Assembly: GCF_030077735.1 (NCBI RefSeq)
Contig: NZ_JASJEU010000013.1
Span: 248,001-312,000 of the forward strand
Direction: 5' to 3'
DNA: 64,000 nucleotides
DNA from: Gordonibacter faecis
Lineage (GTDB): Bacteria; Actinomycetota; Coriobacteriia; Coriobacteriales; Eggerthellaceae
Made by a program: the position numbers and the translations under genes. Below are positions 38,801-47,662 of the stretch, piece after piece. The notes beneath the pieces were generated by a model. That model worked only from the letters and a program-made list of their open reading frames with translations, made no database searches and was not told where the DNA came from. The number at the start of each line of letters is the position of its first letter. Position 1 is the first letter of the stretch.

Positions 38801-39071
38801 GGCGGCTTCGGGTGCGGAGAAGCTGTTCCCAAATGCTGCCGAGCGCGCGGGGGTGCAGGTGCGCGTCAAGGTGGGTCAGGATGAAGCTTTGCTTGCCTTT
38901 GACGAGTCGAAGGGTCCGCTGAGCAACCTTCCTGCAGCCACGGTTTCGTCGCCAACTCTAGTGGACGCCGAAATAGGCCTCAATCGCAACGGCGCCCAAC
39001 TCGACTTCCAGCCAGGCGAAGATATCACCTCGTTCGCAAAGCTGATTTGGACGATTGTTCCTGAGTTGTAA
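29891..39071 (+). CDS. Giant secreted LRR surface protein 2, phase-variable, OFF as written
   Basis: From ATG 29891 a 47-residue product with a signal peptide (cleavage likely after LPAFA) ends at TGA 30032-30034 after a G15 run. The body is open one frame over to TAA 39069-39071. With 14 or 17 G the protein is about 3059 residues. Architecture mirrors gene 1: LRR block (30400-31550), nearly identical to gene 1 in places, a linker, further LRR blocks with an InlB-like unit near 32740-32940, four header+DUF285+InlB modules (about 34000-38660), and a beta-rich C-terminal domain ending in IWTIVPEL. No LPXTG signal. A tandem paralogue; the two could recombine through shared segments. Confidence 0.85.
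30012..30026 (+). repeat. Poly-G phase switch (G15) of LRR gene 2
   Basis: Fifteen G after the codons for SENLR. Same length, same preceding ctccgg context and same out-of-frame relation as 20106-20120. Loss of one or gain of two G joins the signal peptide to the body. Confidence 0.85.
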
Positions 39072-39196
39072 ATTCTTCCCCGATCTATGCGAGTCGGGGG
39101 AGGCAATGGGGTATGCCGGGCGGGGTTTGGCGAAAACCATCCCGCTCGGCACTTTCTTCCCCATGCAATCCGCAACCTTCCTCCCCTCAGTCATTC

Positions 39197-39225
39197 GCAC
39201 CCCAGGATCCTCCTTCCTGGGGTGC
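39197..39225 (+). terminator. Terminator-like hairpin after LRR gene 2
   Basis: gcaccccagga (39197-39207) pairs with tcctggggtgc (39215-39225), 125 bases after the stop. The rest of the 39072-39406 gap holds only a -10-like TAGAAT (39363-39368) ahead of yebC. Confidence 0.65.
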
Positions 39226-39406
39226 TTCGGTATATTCGATACCACTCTATAAATAGGTAAGGCGCGCGCCCGCTAAGGTGGCCGCGAAGCCCCCCGAAGT
39301 TGACGAAACGCGGCATCGTTTGCAGTTCCTTTGGAGTATGGTGGCGCATTTGACGGGTGTGATAGAATAATCGGCTGGAATTGCTGTATCTGGAAGGGAC
39401 CGGTAT

Positions 39407-40207
39407 ATGTCTGGGCATTCAAAGTGGGCTACAACGAAACATCGCAAGGCGGCGCAGGACGCGAAGCGCTCGGCCTTGTTCTCCAAGCTGTCGCGCAACA
39501 TCACGGTGGCGGCGAAAGAAGGCGGCGACCCGAACCCCGACAACAATGCGTCGCTCGCGGCCGCCATCGAAAAGGCCAAGGGCTACTCCCTGCCGAAGGA
39601 TAAGATCAAAGTTGCCATTGACAAGGCGTTTGGCACTGGCAAAGACGCCGCGAACTACGAAACGGTGGTCTACGAGGGCTACGGCCCGGCCGGCGTCGCC
39701 GTGTACTGCGAGGCGCTGACCGACAACCGCAACCGCACGGCTGCCGACGTCCGCAGCGCGTTCTCGCACGCGGGCGGCAACCTGGGCACGTCGGGCTCCG
39801 TGGCGTTCATGTTCGAGCGCAAGGGCCAGATCATGGTGTCGAAAGAGGTGGAAACGGGCGACAAGAAGAACCCCGTGAAGCCAAACGGCGCCGCTGCCGA
39901 CGAGGAAGAGTTCATGTTGGCCGTGGCCGAGGCCGGCGGCGACGACTACGAGGACGCCGAGGACGAGTGGATTGTCTACACGGCGGCCACCGACCTCATG
40001 GCCGTGAAGAACGCGCTGGAAGAGGCCGGCATCGAGACGAAGGGTGCCGAGCTGACCATGATTCCCTCCACGCCCGCCCAGGTGAGCGTGTCGGACGCGA
40101 AGAAGGTCATGCGCCTGATCGACCGTCTGGAAGAGCTCGAAGACTTGCAGAACGTGTACCACACCATGGACATCACGGACGAAATCGCCGAAGCGCTGGA
40201 CGAATAA
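39407..40207 (+). CDS. yebC: YebC/PmpR-family DNA-binding regulatory protein
   Basis: 266 residues. The N-terminus MSGHSKWATTKHRKAAQDAK is the family hallmark, followed by the FSKLSRNI and EGYGPAGVAVY blocks. The protein is slightly longer than the usual 240-250 because of an acidic/Lys insert (about residues 155-175). YebC proteins bind DNA and some relieve ribosome stalling. The location before ruvCAB is the common order in many bacteria. It has its own terminator (40231-40263). Confidence 0.95.
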   Translation: MSGHSKWATTKHRKAAQDAKRSALFSKLSRNITVAAKEGGDPNPDNNASLAAAIEKAKGYSLPKDKIKVAIDKAFGTGKDAANYETVVYEGYGPAGVAVYCEALTDNRNRTAADVRSAFSHAGGNLGTSGSVAFMFERKGQIMVSKEVETGDKKNPVKPNGAAADEEEFMLAVAEAGGDDYEDAEDEWIVYTAATDLMAVKNALEEAGIETKGAELTMIPSTPAQVSVSDAKKVMRLIDRLEELEDLQNVYHTMDITDEIAEALDE

Positions 40208-40230
40208 CGCGCCTGCGAGAGTGTGAGTGG

Positions 40231-40263
40231 AAGCCGCCGGAAGCCGAGAAGGCCCGGCGGCTT
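40231..40263 (+). terminator. Intrinsic terminator of yebC
   Basis: aagccgccgg (40231-40240) pairs with ccggcggctt (40254-40263), followed by a T run. Confidence 0.85.
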
Positions 40264-40351
40264 TTTTTGTTGGGGGGTCCGCTCAGGCAAGCGGATTCGT
40301 TTCCTTCGTTGCATTTCTGAGGTTTCGGGTTTCCTTCCGTGGGTTCTGTGC

Positions 40352-40376
40352 TAGAATAAGTGCGAACAAACGTTTG
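40352..40376 (+). promoter_or_regulatory. ruvC promoter with LexA-like SOS box
   Basis: -10 TAGAAT (40352-40357). CGAACAAACGTTTG (40363-40376) fits the Gram-positive LexA box CGAAC-N4-GTTYG and sits right at the expected start of transcription. It lies 20 bases before the ruvC ATG. LexA repression of ruvCAB is known in other bacteria. Confidence 0.7.
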
Positions 40377-40395
40377 CACTTGGTGAAGGGATAGC

Positions 40396-40998
40396 ATGGC
40401 GCGTACGGAACGGATCATACTTGGCATTGACCCGGGGTTGGCGAACACGGGGTGGGGCGTGGTGGCGCAGCGCGGCTCGCGGCTGTCGTGCGTTGCGTAT
40501 GGCTGTGTGTCCACGTCAAAGGATCGTCCGCTCGCGCAGCGCCTGCGCAAAATCCACGAGCAGATGGCCGCCGTTATTGCGCGGTTTGAGCCCACGTGTG
40601 TGGGTATTGAAACCGTGTGGTTCGGCGCGAACGTGCAGAGCGCCTTTGCCACGGGGCAGGCGCGCGGCGCGGCGCTGGTTGCGTGCGCCGAGCATGATTT
40701 GCAGGTGGAAGAATTCTCACCCAGCCAGATTAAGTTGGCGGTGGTGGGCACGGGCTCGGCCGAAAAGGACCAGGTGCAGTATATGGTGCGCCAACTCTTG
40801 GCGCTTGAAGACGTGCCGCGGCCCGATCACGCGGCCGACGCGTTGGCGGCTGCCGTCTGCTTCACCACGCACGAGGGGCTGGCTGATGCACGAGTGCGTG
40901 CCGAGGCGCTTGAGCGTGCGGCGCGGCAACCGTCCGGCCGGTGTGGAGCGGTGGGCGTTGACGCGCGAGTTGCCGCAGCGAAGGGAGTACGTTCATGA
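40396..40998 (+). CDS. ruvC: Holliday junction endonuclease RuvC
   Basis: 200 residues. The acidic catalytic set is visible: Asp in GIDPGLANTGWG, Glu in CVGIETVWFG and the C-terminal HAADALAAAV aspartates. It resolves Holliday junctions with RuvAB. The stop overlaps the ruvA start by four bases (ATGA), so they are translationally coupled. The C-terminal 30 residues are extra relative to E. coli RuvC. Confidence 0.95.
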   Translation: MARTERIILGIDPGLANTGWGVVAQRGSRLSCVAYGCVSTSKDRPLAQRLRKIHEQMAAVIARFEPTCVGIETVWFGANVQSAFATGQARGAALVACAEHDLQVEEFSPSQIKLAVVGTGSAEKDQVQYMVRQLLALEDVPRPDHAADALAAAVCFTTHEGLADARVRAEALERAARQPSGRCGAVGVDARVAAAKGVRS

Positions 40999-41585
40999 TT
41001 GCGTTTCTGAAAGGCACGCTGGTTGGCAAGACGGCGTCAACGGCGTTTATCGAGGTGGGCGGCATTGGCTATGCGGTAGGTATGTCACAGTCGGGGCTCT
41101 CGAAGCTGCCCGCTGCCGGCGCGCCGGTGGAAGTGCACACCTACTTACAGGTGCGCGAGGACGCGCTGGCGCTCTACGGGTTTTTGTCGCTGGAGGAAAA
41201 AGCGCTGTTCGAGCGCCTTATTGCTGTGGGAGGCGTGGGGCCGAAGGTGGCGTTGGCGGCGCTCTCGGCGTTCTCCCCGCAGGCGCTTGCTTCGGCTATT
41301 GCTGCACAGGACGTGGCAGCGGTACAGCGCATTCCCGGGGTGGGCAAGAAGACGGCCTCGCGCATTATTTTGGAGTTGAAGGGGTCGCTCGATCAAGGGT
41401 TGGAAGGGCTCTTCGACGAGGGTGCGCCGGCTGCGGTCACCGATGCCGGTGTGCAGGGTGCCGTGGAGGCGCTGCTGTCCATGGGTTTCACCTCGGCGGA
41501 AGCCGATATTGCGTTGAAGGGCGCGCCTGCGGGAGCCGACGAAGGCGTACTGATACAATACGCCTTGAAACGACTGGGATCGTAA
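40995..41585 (+). CDS. ruvA: Holliday junction branch-migration protein RuvA
   Basis: 196 residues, the usual length. An OB-fold N-terminus (MIAFLKGTLVGK), helix-hairpin-helix motifs (VGGVGPKVALAAL and IPGVGKKTASRII) and a C-terminal RuvB-binding domain (AVEALLSMGFTSAEA) are all present. It binds the four-way junction and loads RuvB. Confidence 0.95.
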   Translation: MIAFLKGTLVGKTASTAFIEVGGIGYAVGMSQSGLSKLPAAGAPVEVHTYLQVREDALALYGFLSLEEKALFERLIAVGGVGPKVALAALSAFSPQALASAIAAQDVAAVQRIPGVGKKTASRIILELKGSLDQGLEGLFDEGAPAAVTDAGVQGAVEALLSMGFTSAEADIALKGAPAGADEGVLIQYALKRLGS

Positions 41586-41612
41586 GCACGAGGCGAACTG
41601 GGATAGGACCGT

Positions 41613-42677
41613 ATGACGCGCGAAGATGTTGAAATAGAGGGATTGGGCTATGTGGCCGACGACGAGCCAGCTGAGGCGCGCTCGCGTGCGGTGACGCCTG
41701 AGCTGACCGAGGATGATCTCGCGCTCGACCGCAGCCTGCGCCCGAAGCGCCTCGGCGACTACCTGGGACAAACGAAAATCAAGGAGTCGCTCGCCATCCT
41801 CATTGAGGCAGCGCGGGCGCGCGGCGATGTAGTCGACCACATTTTGTTCTCGGGCCCGCCGGGTTTGGGTAAGACCACCCTTGCCACCGTGGTGGCCAAC
41901 GAGTTGGGCGCGAATATTCGCACCACCAGTGGCCCTGCCATTGAGCGCACGGGAGATTTGGCCGCCATCCTCACGAACCTTGAGGAAGGCGACGTGCTGT
42001 TCATCGACGAGATTCACCGCTTGAATCGCATGGTGGAAGAGGTGCTGTATCCGGCGCTGGAGGATTTCGCGCTGGATATTGTGGTGGGCAAGGGTCCTGC
42101 CGCGCGCTCCATTCGGTTGGACTTGCCGCGCTTCACGCTGGTGGGCGCCACCACGCGCACGGGCCTTCTCACGGGGCCGCTGCGCGACCGCTTTGGTATC
42201 TGCTTCCGCTTGCAGTACTACGCGCCCGAGGAGTTGGCTTCCATCGTGCGCCGCTCAGCCGCCATCTTGGGCGTGGATATTGTCGAAGAGGGCGCACTGG
42301 AAATTGCTCGTCGTAGCAGAGGTACCCCACGTCTGGCGAACCGCCTGCTCAAGCGCGTACGCGACTGGGCGCAGGTGCGCGGCGACGGTGTGATTGATGA
42401 AGATGTGGCCGCACAGGCGCTCAGCTTCTTCGAGGTGGATTCCTTGGGGTTGGACGCCGTGGATAATCGCATTTTGGAGTTGCTAGCGGTGCAGTTCGGT
42501 GGACGTCCCGTGGGCCTGACCACCTTGGCCTCGGCGCTGTCGGAAGACCCTGATTCGCTTGAGGATGTGTACGAGCCCTACCTCATGCAGCAAGGCCTTA
42601 TGGTGCGCACGCCCAAAGGCCGCGTCGCCACCGCCCGCGCCTACGAGCATCTGGGCATTCCAGCACCAACGGCGTAG
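41613..42677 (+). CDS. ruvB: Holliday junction helicase RuvB
   Basis: 354 residues. Walker A GPPGLGKTTLA, Walker B DEIHR, sensor region GATTRTGLL and the C-terminal winged helix (GGRPVGLTTLASAL) are intact. It starts 27 bases after ruvA. ATP-driven motor of branch migration. Confidence 0.97.
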   Translation: MTREDVEIEGLGYVADDEPAEARSRAVTPELTEDDLALDRSLRPKRLGDYLGQTKIKESLAILIEAARARGDVVDHILFSGPPGLGKTTLATVVANELGANIRTTSGPAIERTGDLAAILTNLEEGDVLFIDEIHRLNRMVEEVLYPALEDFALDIVVGKGPAARSIRLDLPRFTLVGATTRTGLLTGPLRDRFGICFRLQYYAPEELASIVRRSAAILGVDIVEEGALEIARRSRGTPRLANRLLKRVRDWAQVRGDGVIDEDVAAQALSFFEVDSLGLDAVDNRILELLAVQFGGRPVGLTTLASALSEDPDSLEDVYEPYLMQQGLMVRTPKGRVATARAYEHLGIPAPTA

Positions 42678-42745
42678 CGGGAGGTGGGAGCCAGGCCGCT
42701 GCTTGTCGTTCGCTGATATGACGAGGTAACGTATAAGGAGATTAC

Positions 42746-43252
42746 ATGCTGACGCAAGATTATCTGATGCGTATTCTTTTGCAGTTCGCGGAAATCGTGC
42801 GCCGCAGTTGGACGAAGGCGCGCAAGGAGCACGACCCGAAGGCGGCGGCCGACATGCTGGAAGACGCAGTAGGGGAGGCTACTGACATCGACGGCGGCGT
42901 GCTGTTGTCTCTGTCGCCGGAGTCCATTGCCAGTGTCATGCAGGTGTCGGGCGTCGATCCTCAAATCAGCGGCTACATTGCCCGCAGCTTGCTTCTGGCC
43001 TCGGCGTATCTGAATGAAGCAGGCGAGCATGCGCTGGCGGCCGTGCGCGCCGACCAGGCTCGTGCCATCGCTGACGCCTACGGCCTTGACCTTCCCACTA
43101 CTGCTGAGGAAATGGAAAGCCTGCTGGCTGACGACGCTGATGTTGAGGTGGAAGAGGCTGAGCCCATCCTCGCGCTGCTTGGCTTCGAAGAGGGCCCGGC
43201 TGCTGCCCCAAGCCCCTTGGTAGCCGAAGCCCCCGAGGATTCGCGCGCCTGA
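42746..43252 (+). CDS. Conserved hypothetical protein (DUF6483-like)
   Basis: 168 residues, ATG 42746 after AAGGAG. A helical N-terminal half (MLTQDYLMRILLQFAEIVRR) and an acidic, Ala-rich C-terminal tail. No signal peptide or membrane segment. It resembles a small helical family of Actinobacteria and Firmicutes of unknown function. It follows ruvB by 68 bases and may share its transcript. Confidence 0.6.
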   Translation: MLTQDYLMRILLQFAEIVRRSWTKARKEHDPKAAADMLEDAVGEATDIDGGVLLSLSPESIASVMQVSGVDPQISGYIARSLLLASAYLNEAGEHALAAVRADQARAIADAYGLDLPTTAEEMESLLADDADVEVEEAEPILALLGFEEGPAAAPSPLVAEAPEDSRA

Positions 43253-43266
43253 TTTAGATTGACGAA

Positions 43267-43298
43267 ATCTGAGGCATTTCGGTAAACGAACCTCAGAT
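43267..43298 (+). terminator. Hairpin after the DUF6483-like gene
   Basis: atctgagg (43267-43274) pairs with cctcagat (43291-43298). Weak T content follows. Confidence 0.45.
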
Positions 43299-43446
43299 AA
43301 AGGTTGATAAACGGCCGAAAAGAGGCAAGGCGATACGCGGTTTGCGCCCGCTCCGCACGCGCGGCCGCCCTTCTCTGGTCACGCACGGTACGCTATCATG
43401 GAGGCATCATTTTGCACGGAAGGGAATCCACGGGAGGGGAACCCGC

Positions 43447-45007
43447 GTGTCGGTCAACAAGGCGAAAATGCTGCTGCAGTCGTTGCGGTGGTACCATCTG
43501 GGCTTCGCATTCGTGTGGGCTGTCACGTTCGCGGGCTTGTCTCCAGCGGGCGGCGGCCCGTTCGAGGGGCAGCGCCTCTTTAGCCTGAGCGACCAGGCGT
43601 GCGCTATCGCCGCCATCGGTTTCGCCGTGCTCTACGAGCGTCGACGCATACCCTTTCCGCCTCGCTTCTCGGCGTTGGTTGGTGTGCTGCTGGCGGCAGG
43701 AGCGGCAACCTATTACCTTGCATCATCGGGCTATGTGCCTGCGCAATCGGGCGCGCTGGTTGCAGGCGTGCTGGTGGGCCTCGGCTTGGGTGCTTCCTAC
43801 GTATTGTGGCAGCAGTTCTTCGCGTCCGAGGGTGCCTCGCGCACGGCTATCTATATACCGCTCTCGGCACTGCTCTCGGTCGCGCTGAGCGCGCTTGTCT
43901 CCGTTTTGCCTGATGCAGCGCGCGTCGCATGCTCGGTGGTCGTGCTGCCTCTGGCCGCAGCTTTATCGTTGCGCCTCTGCTTGCGTGAGATTGTGCCCGC
44001 CGACCCGACACCTCACATGACGGCCGCCTCCGCCCGCGCCACGGTGCGCGCGCTCTGGAAGCCGGTGTTCTGCACGTGCGCCATCGGCTTTGTGTGGAAG
44101 CTCGTGTCGCATCTGTTTGACGTGCCGGGCGGCGCTTCGTCTACGCCCATCTTGGCGGGCATGGCGCTGGCGGTGGCGGTCGTGGCGCTTATTGAGCTGT
44201 TCTCGGAGACGGGCTTTGCGGTATTGCGCGTTTACCAGGTGCTGTTTCCGCTTATCACGGGCGCGTTCCTCCTTCCGACGCTTCTGGGCTTGCAGTTCGC
44301 GCCACTGGTGGCGGGCATGCTACTCTTCGGCTTCGAAATAGTGAACCTCCTGCTCATTGTGACGTGCGCGGTGTATTCAAGCGAGCGCTTGCAACCCTCC
44401 ACCCAGGTGTACGCCCTCTGCGTGGCTCCCACGCTGGTGGCCATGCTTGCGGGCGACGTGGTGGGCACGGGACTCAGCCCGCTTGCCACCTATGACTTCG
44501 CCCTGGCCGTGAACATCCTGTTCGTGTGCGTATATGCGCTCTCGCTTGCGCTGTTTGTGGTGGCGTTTACGCGCAAAAACAAGCGCGACCGTAGCGGCAC
44601 CACCGAAGAGCCTGCGCTTGACGTTGCCGTGGTAGGTGCCGCAGCACCGCTCGGCGGTGCACCCGCGCTGGCAGCAAGCGAAGGCGACGCCGCGCCCATC
44701 ACGCTCGCCTCTGCAGCCACCCAAGCCACAACCGCAGAACTCTCCGCCACGTCACCCGCCGCCGAAGAGCCCGCCCCCGACGGCATCGCCGCCCTTATCG
44801 AGCGCCGCCTCGACGCGCTCGAATTGGCCGAGCCCTTCAGCCAAGCGTGAGCGTGAAGTGGTGGGTCTGGTACTCCGTGGCAACAACGTTCCCGCCATCG
44901 CGCGCAAGCTCTACATTTCCGAAAACACGGCGCGTGACCACATGAAAAGCATCTACCGCAAGGCGGATGTCCACTCGCGCCAAGAGCTTATCGACCTGTT
45001 CGACTAA
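43447..45007 (+). pseudogene. Membrane LuxR-type regulator interrupted by a one-base frameshift
   Basis: GTG 43447 (GGGAGGGG upstream) opens a frame with about 12 membrane segments and an Ala/Pro-rich linker that stops at TGA 44848. One frame over, the sequence continues as a LuxR helix-turn-helix (KREREVVGLVLRGNN; ENTARDHMKSIYRKA) to TAA 45005-45007. Removing one base in 44838-44847 gives FSQREREVV, the expected LuxR start, and a 519-residue protein, the same length as the intact regulator at 16829. Either a genuine inactivating mutation or a sequencing error. It would likely control the adjacent flavin reductase. Confidence 0.8.
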
Positions 45008-45179
45008 CCCCCGCAAAGCGGGTGGCCCTCCCAAAAGCACGCCTTCTACCAGCCCAAACGCCAAAACAACATGAATTGGGGGATAGGTTTACGCACCCTT
45101 GCGGGCGTATGCTAGCCACGTGCGAGGCGGCACGCCCGCTCTTGCGCACATCACAGCAAGCAACAAGGAGGGAAACAAC

Positions 45180-46862
45180 ATGAGCGAATCAAGCAAAGGC
45201 ATCTCTCGCCGTAACCTGCTCAAGGGAGCGGCGCTCAGCGCTGCGAGCGTGGCGGCGCTGGGGCTGGTGGGCTGCGGCCCGAAGGAGGCTGGCTCGGCCG
45301 ACGCCGCCAAGGACGGTAGCGCCACCACCGCCGACGGCAAGCACACCTGGGAAGTGAAGCCGGAGCCCATCGCGGCCGACAAGATCAAGGAAACGGTGGA
45401 CACCGAGGTGCTCATCATCGGCGGCGGCTACGCAGGCACGTGCTGCGCCCTTTCCGCGGCCGAAAACGGCGCGAAGGTCATCCTCGTGGAGAAGGATGCC
45501 GTGCTGAACGGTCACGGCGTGGGCGGCACGGGCGCTATCGCCTCGCGCGAGTTGGACAAGCTGAACATCAGCTTCGACAAGGCTATCGAAATGGAGCGCT
45601 GGGTGTCCACGTGCGGCAACCGCTGCCGCGAGTCGCTGGTGGCGAAGTGGTTCCGCGAGTCCGAGCGCTGCATGAACTGGTTCCTTGACCTGGCCGAAAA
45701 GAACGGCGCGAAGTGCATGGTCACGGTGGGCTCGCGCTCCACGGTGCACCCGGAAATCGACTGCTACCACATGATTTCCGGCGGCGAAATCTTCGAGCAG
45801 CACACCATGGCCGACTTCGTGGAGTACCTCTTCGAAAGCGAGGCCAAGAAAAATGGCGCCGAGTTCGTGTATGAGATGCCGGCTGTGCAGCTCATTCAGG
45901 ACGACTCCGGCAAGGTGACGGGCGCCATCTGCGAAAACAAGGACGGCGACTACGTGCAGTACAACGCCAGCACGGGCGTGGTGCTGGCCACCGGCGACGT
46001 CAGCTACAACGACGAGTACCTGGACGAGTTCGCCCCCATCGCCAAGAAGGTTATGACGCGCCTGTGCTCTGACCAGGGCAATGTCGGCGACGGCCACAAC
46101 ATGGCGGCCTGGGCAGGCGGCGCGTTCCAGGATGGCCCGTGGCCCACGATGATGCACCCGCAGGCGGCCGCCACGTTCCACGGCCCCTTCATGTTCGTGA
46201 ACCCCGACGGCAAGCGCTTCATGAACGAAGCCACGTGGGTGCAGGGCAAATGCGTCGGCGTCATGGTGAACGGCGGCTCCGACCACGCCTGGTCCATCTT
46301 CGACGCGAACTGGCAGCGCGACCTCAAGGACAGCCTCCAGTACGGCGGCGGCATGTTCTGGGATAGCTTCCGCCCCTATGGCACGGATTACCAGGTGGCC
46401 GTCGACTCGCACGCCAAGGGTGTCGAAAGCGGCCTCGAAAAAGTGCCGGACTTCTACAAGCGCGCCGACACGCTGGAAGAGTTGGCCGAGATGCTGGATG
46501 TGGACAAGGCCGAGTTCCTGAAGAGCGTCGAGCGCTACAACAAGCTGTGTGAGCAGGGCGAAGACATCGACTTTTACAAGGAAAGCCATTTCCTCTATCC
46601 CATCAAGGAAGGCCCCTTCACGGCATGCATGGTGGCGCCGGGTCTGCTGGGCGTGTGCGGCGGCATCCACATCTCCGACAACTTCGAAGTGCTGAACAGC
46701 GAAGATATGCCGGTACCGGGCCTCTACGCCATCGGCAACTGCGCGGGCGACATCTACGCGTACGACTATCCCATCAACGTCCAGGGCAACAGCCACGGCC
46801 GCTGCCTCATGGAGGGTAAGTGCCTGGGCGAGCAGCTGGCGGGCGTCTACCAGGAGATGTAG
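45180..46862 (+). CDS. Tat-exported lipoprotein FAD-dependent reductase (fumarate-reductase-like)
   Basis: 560 residues from ATG 45180 after AAGGAGG. The N-terminus has a Tat motif (SRRNLLKG, residues 9-16) and a lipobox LVGC (C32), so it is exported folded and tethered outside. FAD-binding GGGYAG is at 81-86, with the FAD_binding_2/fumarate-reductase-like catalytic domain after it and the C-terminal FAD contact near GLYAIGNCAGD. The family includes fumarate and urocanate reductases and the cardiac-drug reductase Cgr2 of Eggerthella lenta. No cytochrome or quinol oxidoreductase partner is adjacent. Substrate unknown. It follows the frameshifted LuxR gene. Confidence 0.85.
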   Translation: MSESSKGISRRNLLKGAALSAASVAALGLVGCGPKEAGSADAAKDGSATTADGKHTWEVKPEPIAADKIKETVDTEVLIIGGGYAGTCCALSAAENGAKVILVEKDAVLNGHGVGGTGAIASRELDKLNISFDKAIEMERWVSTCGNRCRESLVAKWFRESERCMNWFLDLAEKNGAKCMVTVGSRSTVHPEIDCYHMISGGEIFEQHTMADFVEYLFESEAKKNGAEFVYEMPAVQLIQDDSGKVTGAICENKDGDYVQYNASTGVVLATGDVSYNDEYLDEFAPIAKKVMTRLCSDQGNVGDGHNMAAWAGGAFQDGPWPTMMHPQAAATFHGPFMFVNPDGKRFMNEATWVQGKCVGVMVNGGSDHAWSIFDANWQRDLKDSLQYGGGMFWDSFRPYGTDYQVAVDSHAKGVESGLEKVPDFYKRADTLEELAEMLDVDKAEFLKSVERYNKLCEQGEDIDFYKESHFLYPIKEGPFTACMVAPGLLGVCGGIHISDNFEVLNSEDMPVPGLYAIGNCAGDIYAYDYPINVQGNSHGRCLMEGKCLGEQLAGVYQEM

Positions 46863-46867
46863 TAGAA

Positions 46868-47353
46868 GTGGAAACCGTCGACGAAGAGGCGGCGTTCGCC
46901 CGGCTGCAAGAACTCTACGACCAGCTGCCCGAACGCCAGCGCCAAGGCGAGCAGTTAGCGCAGGCGGTGGCGGCTGCGGAAGTGGTACGCTGCGAAGCTG
47001 AGTTGCACACCGCCCGCACGCTGCTTGAGGAAGCCGAGGCGCACGAACGCGCGGCCCGCGCGGCGTTGGACGAGGCGCTGGCCTCGGGCGACGATGCCCT
47101 CGTCGATGCGCGGCGACGTGCCCATTTGCATGCGGGCTCGCTTCTGGGGTTCCGCATTGGGCCGGCGAAAAATGCCGAGACCGCCCTTGCACGGGCGCTG
47201 GAGGAAGGCGGCTTCGCCACCGCTGAGGCGGCTCGCGGGGCCCTCATGGATGAGGACGCCCGCGCCGCCCTCCAGGCCGAGGTCGAGGCGTACCGCGCGG
47301 CGTACGCCGCGGCGCTGGAAGTGTGCGAGCGCTTAGGCGCCGCCGACGAGTAG
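46868..47353 (+). CDS. Coiled-coil protein resembling an internal SbcC segment
   Basis: 161 residues if GTG 46868 is used (GGAG 11 bases upstream, overlapping the previous stop); a longer in-frame start at 46820 lies inside the reductase gene. Ala/Glu/Arg-rich heptads occupy most of it. The stretch FATAEAARGALMDEDARAAL resembles the coiled-coil arms of SbcC nucleases, but no ATPase or zinc hook is present. It could be a small independent coiled-coil protein or a relic. Terminated by the hairpin at 47386. Confidence 0.5.
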   Translation: METVDEEAAFARLQELYDQLPERQRQGEQLAQAVAAAEVVRCEAELHTARTLLEEAEAHERAARAALDEALASGDDALVDARRRAHLHAGSLLGFRIGPAKNAETALARALEEGGFATAEAARGALMDEDARAALQAEVEAYRAAYAAALEVCERLGAADE

Positions 47354-47385
47354 GGTAGAGCCGCGACAGCGTGTTCTTGGCACCA

Positions 47386-47417
47386 CGGGGCCGGGCGTTT
47401 GCTAGCGCCCGGCCCCG
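47386..47417 (+). terminator. Strong GC-rich hairpin terminator
   Basis: cggggccgggcg (47386-47397) pairs perfectly with cgcccggccccg (47406-47417), followed by a T-rich stretch. Confidence 0.75.
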
Positions 47418-47562
47418 CTGGTTGTTTCCCAGGGGGAACTTCTGCGTATCGCGGCTGATCAAGTAAGGTATTGTTGTTCACGTACCCCGCAGATTTGTTT
47501 TACGAAAAGGTAAATTATAGAGGAATGCGAGATTTCCGCGCCTTTTCACTGTTCGGATAGCG

Positions 47563-47645
47563 TATAGTGAACGCGTGCCCTCGAGGTGAGGGCGAGTGCT
47601 GCCGGTGTGTAGCACACAGTGTTGCCTCCCTGAAGGGTCAGGGAG
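47563..47645 (+). promoter_or_regulatory. cspA promoter and structured leader
   Basis: -10 TATAGT (47563-47568); no good -35. The leader of about 90 bases contains ctccctga-aggg-tcagggag (47626-47645), an 8-bp hairpin directly before the purine-rich ribosome site (GAGGAAAGAGG). This could be a cold-responsive leader. The remaining gap from 47418 to 47562 shows nothing else. Confidence 0.45.
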
Positions 47646-47662
47646 AGGAAAGAGGATTTAAA

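Noticed and set aside
29200..39071. Search for LPXTG sorting signals at the ends of the LRR proteins
   Set aside because: The C-termini end in beta-strand-like sequence (IWTVSL and IWTIVPEL) with no LPXTG, hydrophobic helix or basic tail.
45189..47192. A 667-codon minus-strand frame across the flavin reductase
   Set aside because: Shadow of the plus-strand gene; low-complexity Ala/His/Arg composition and no ribosome site.
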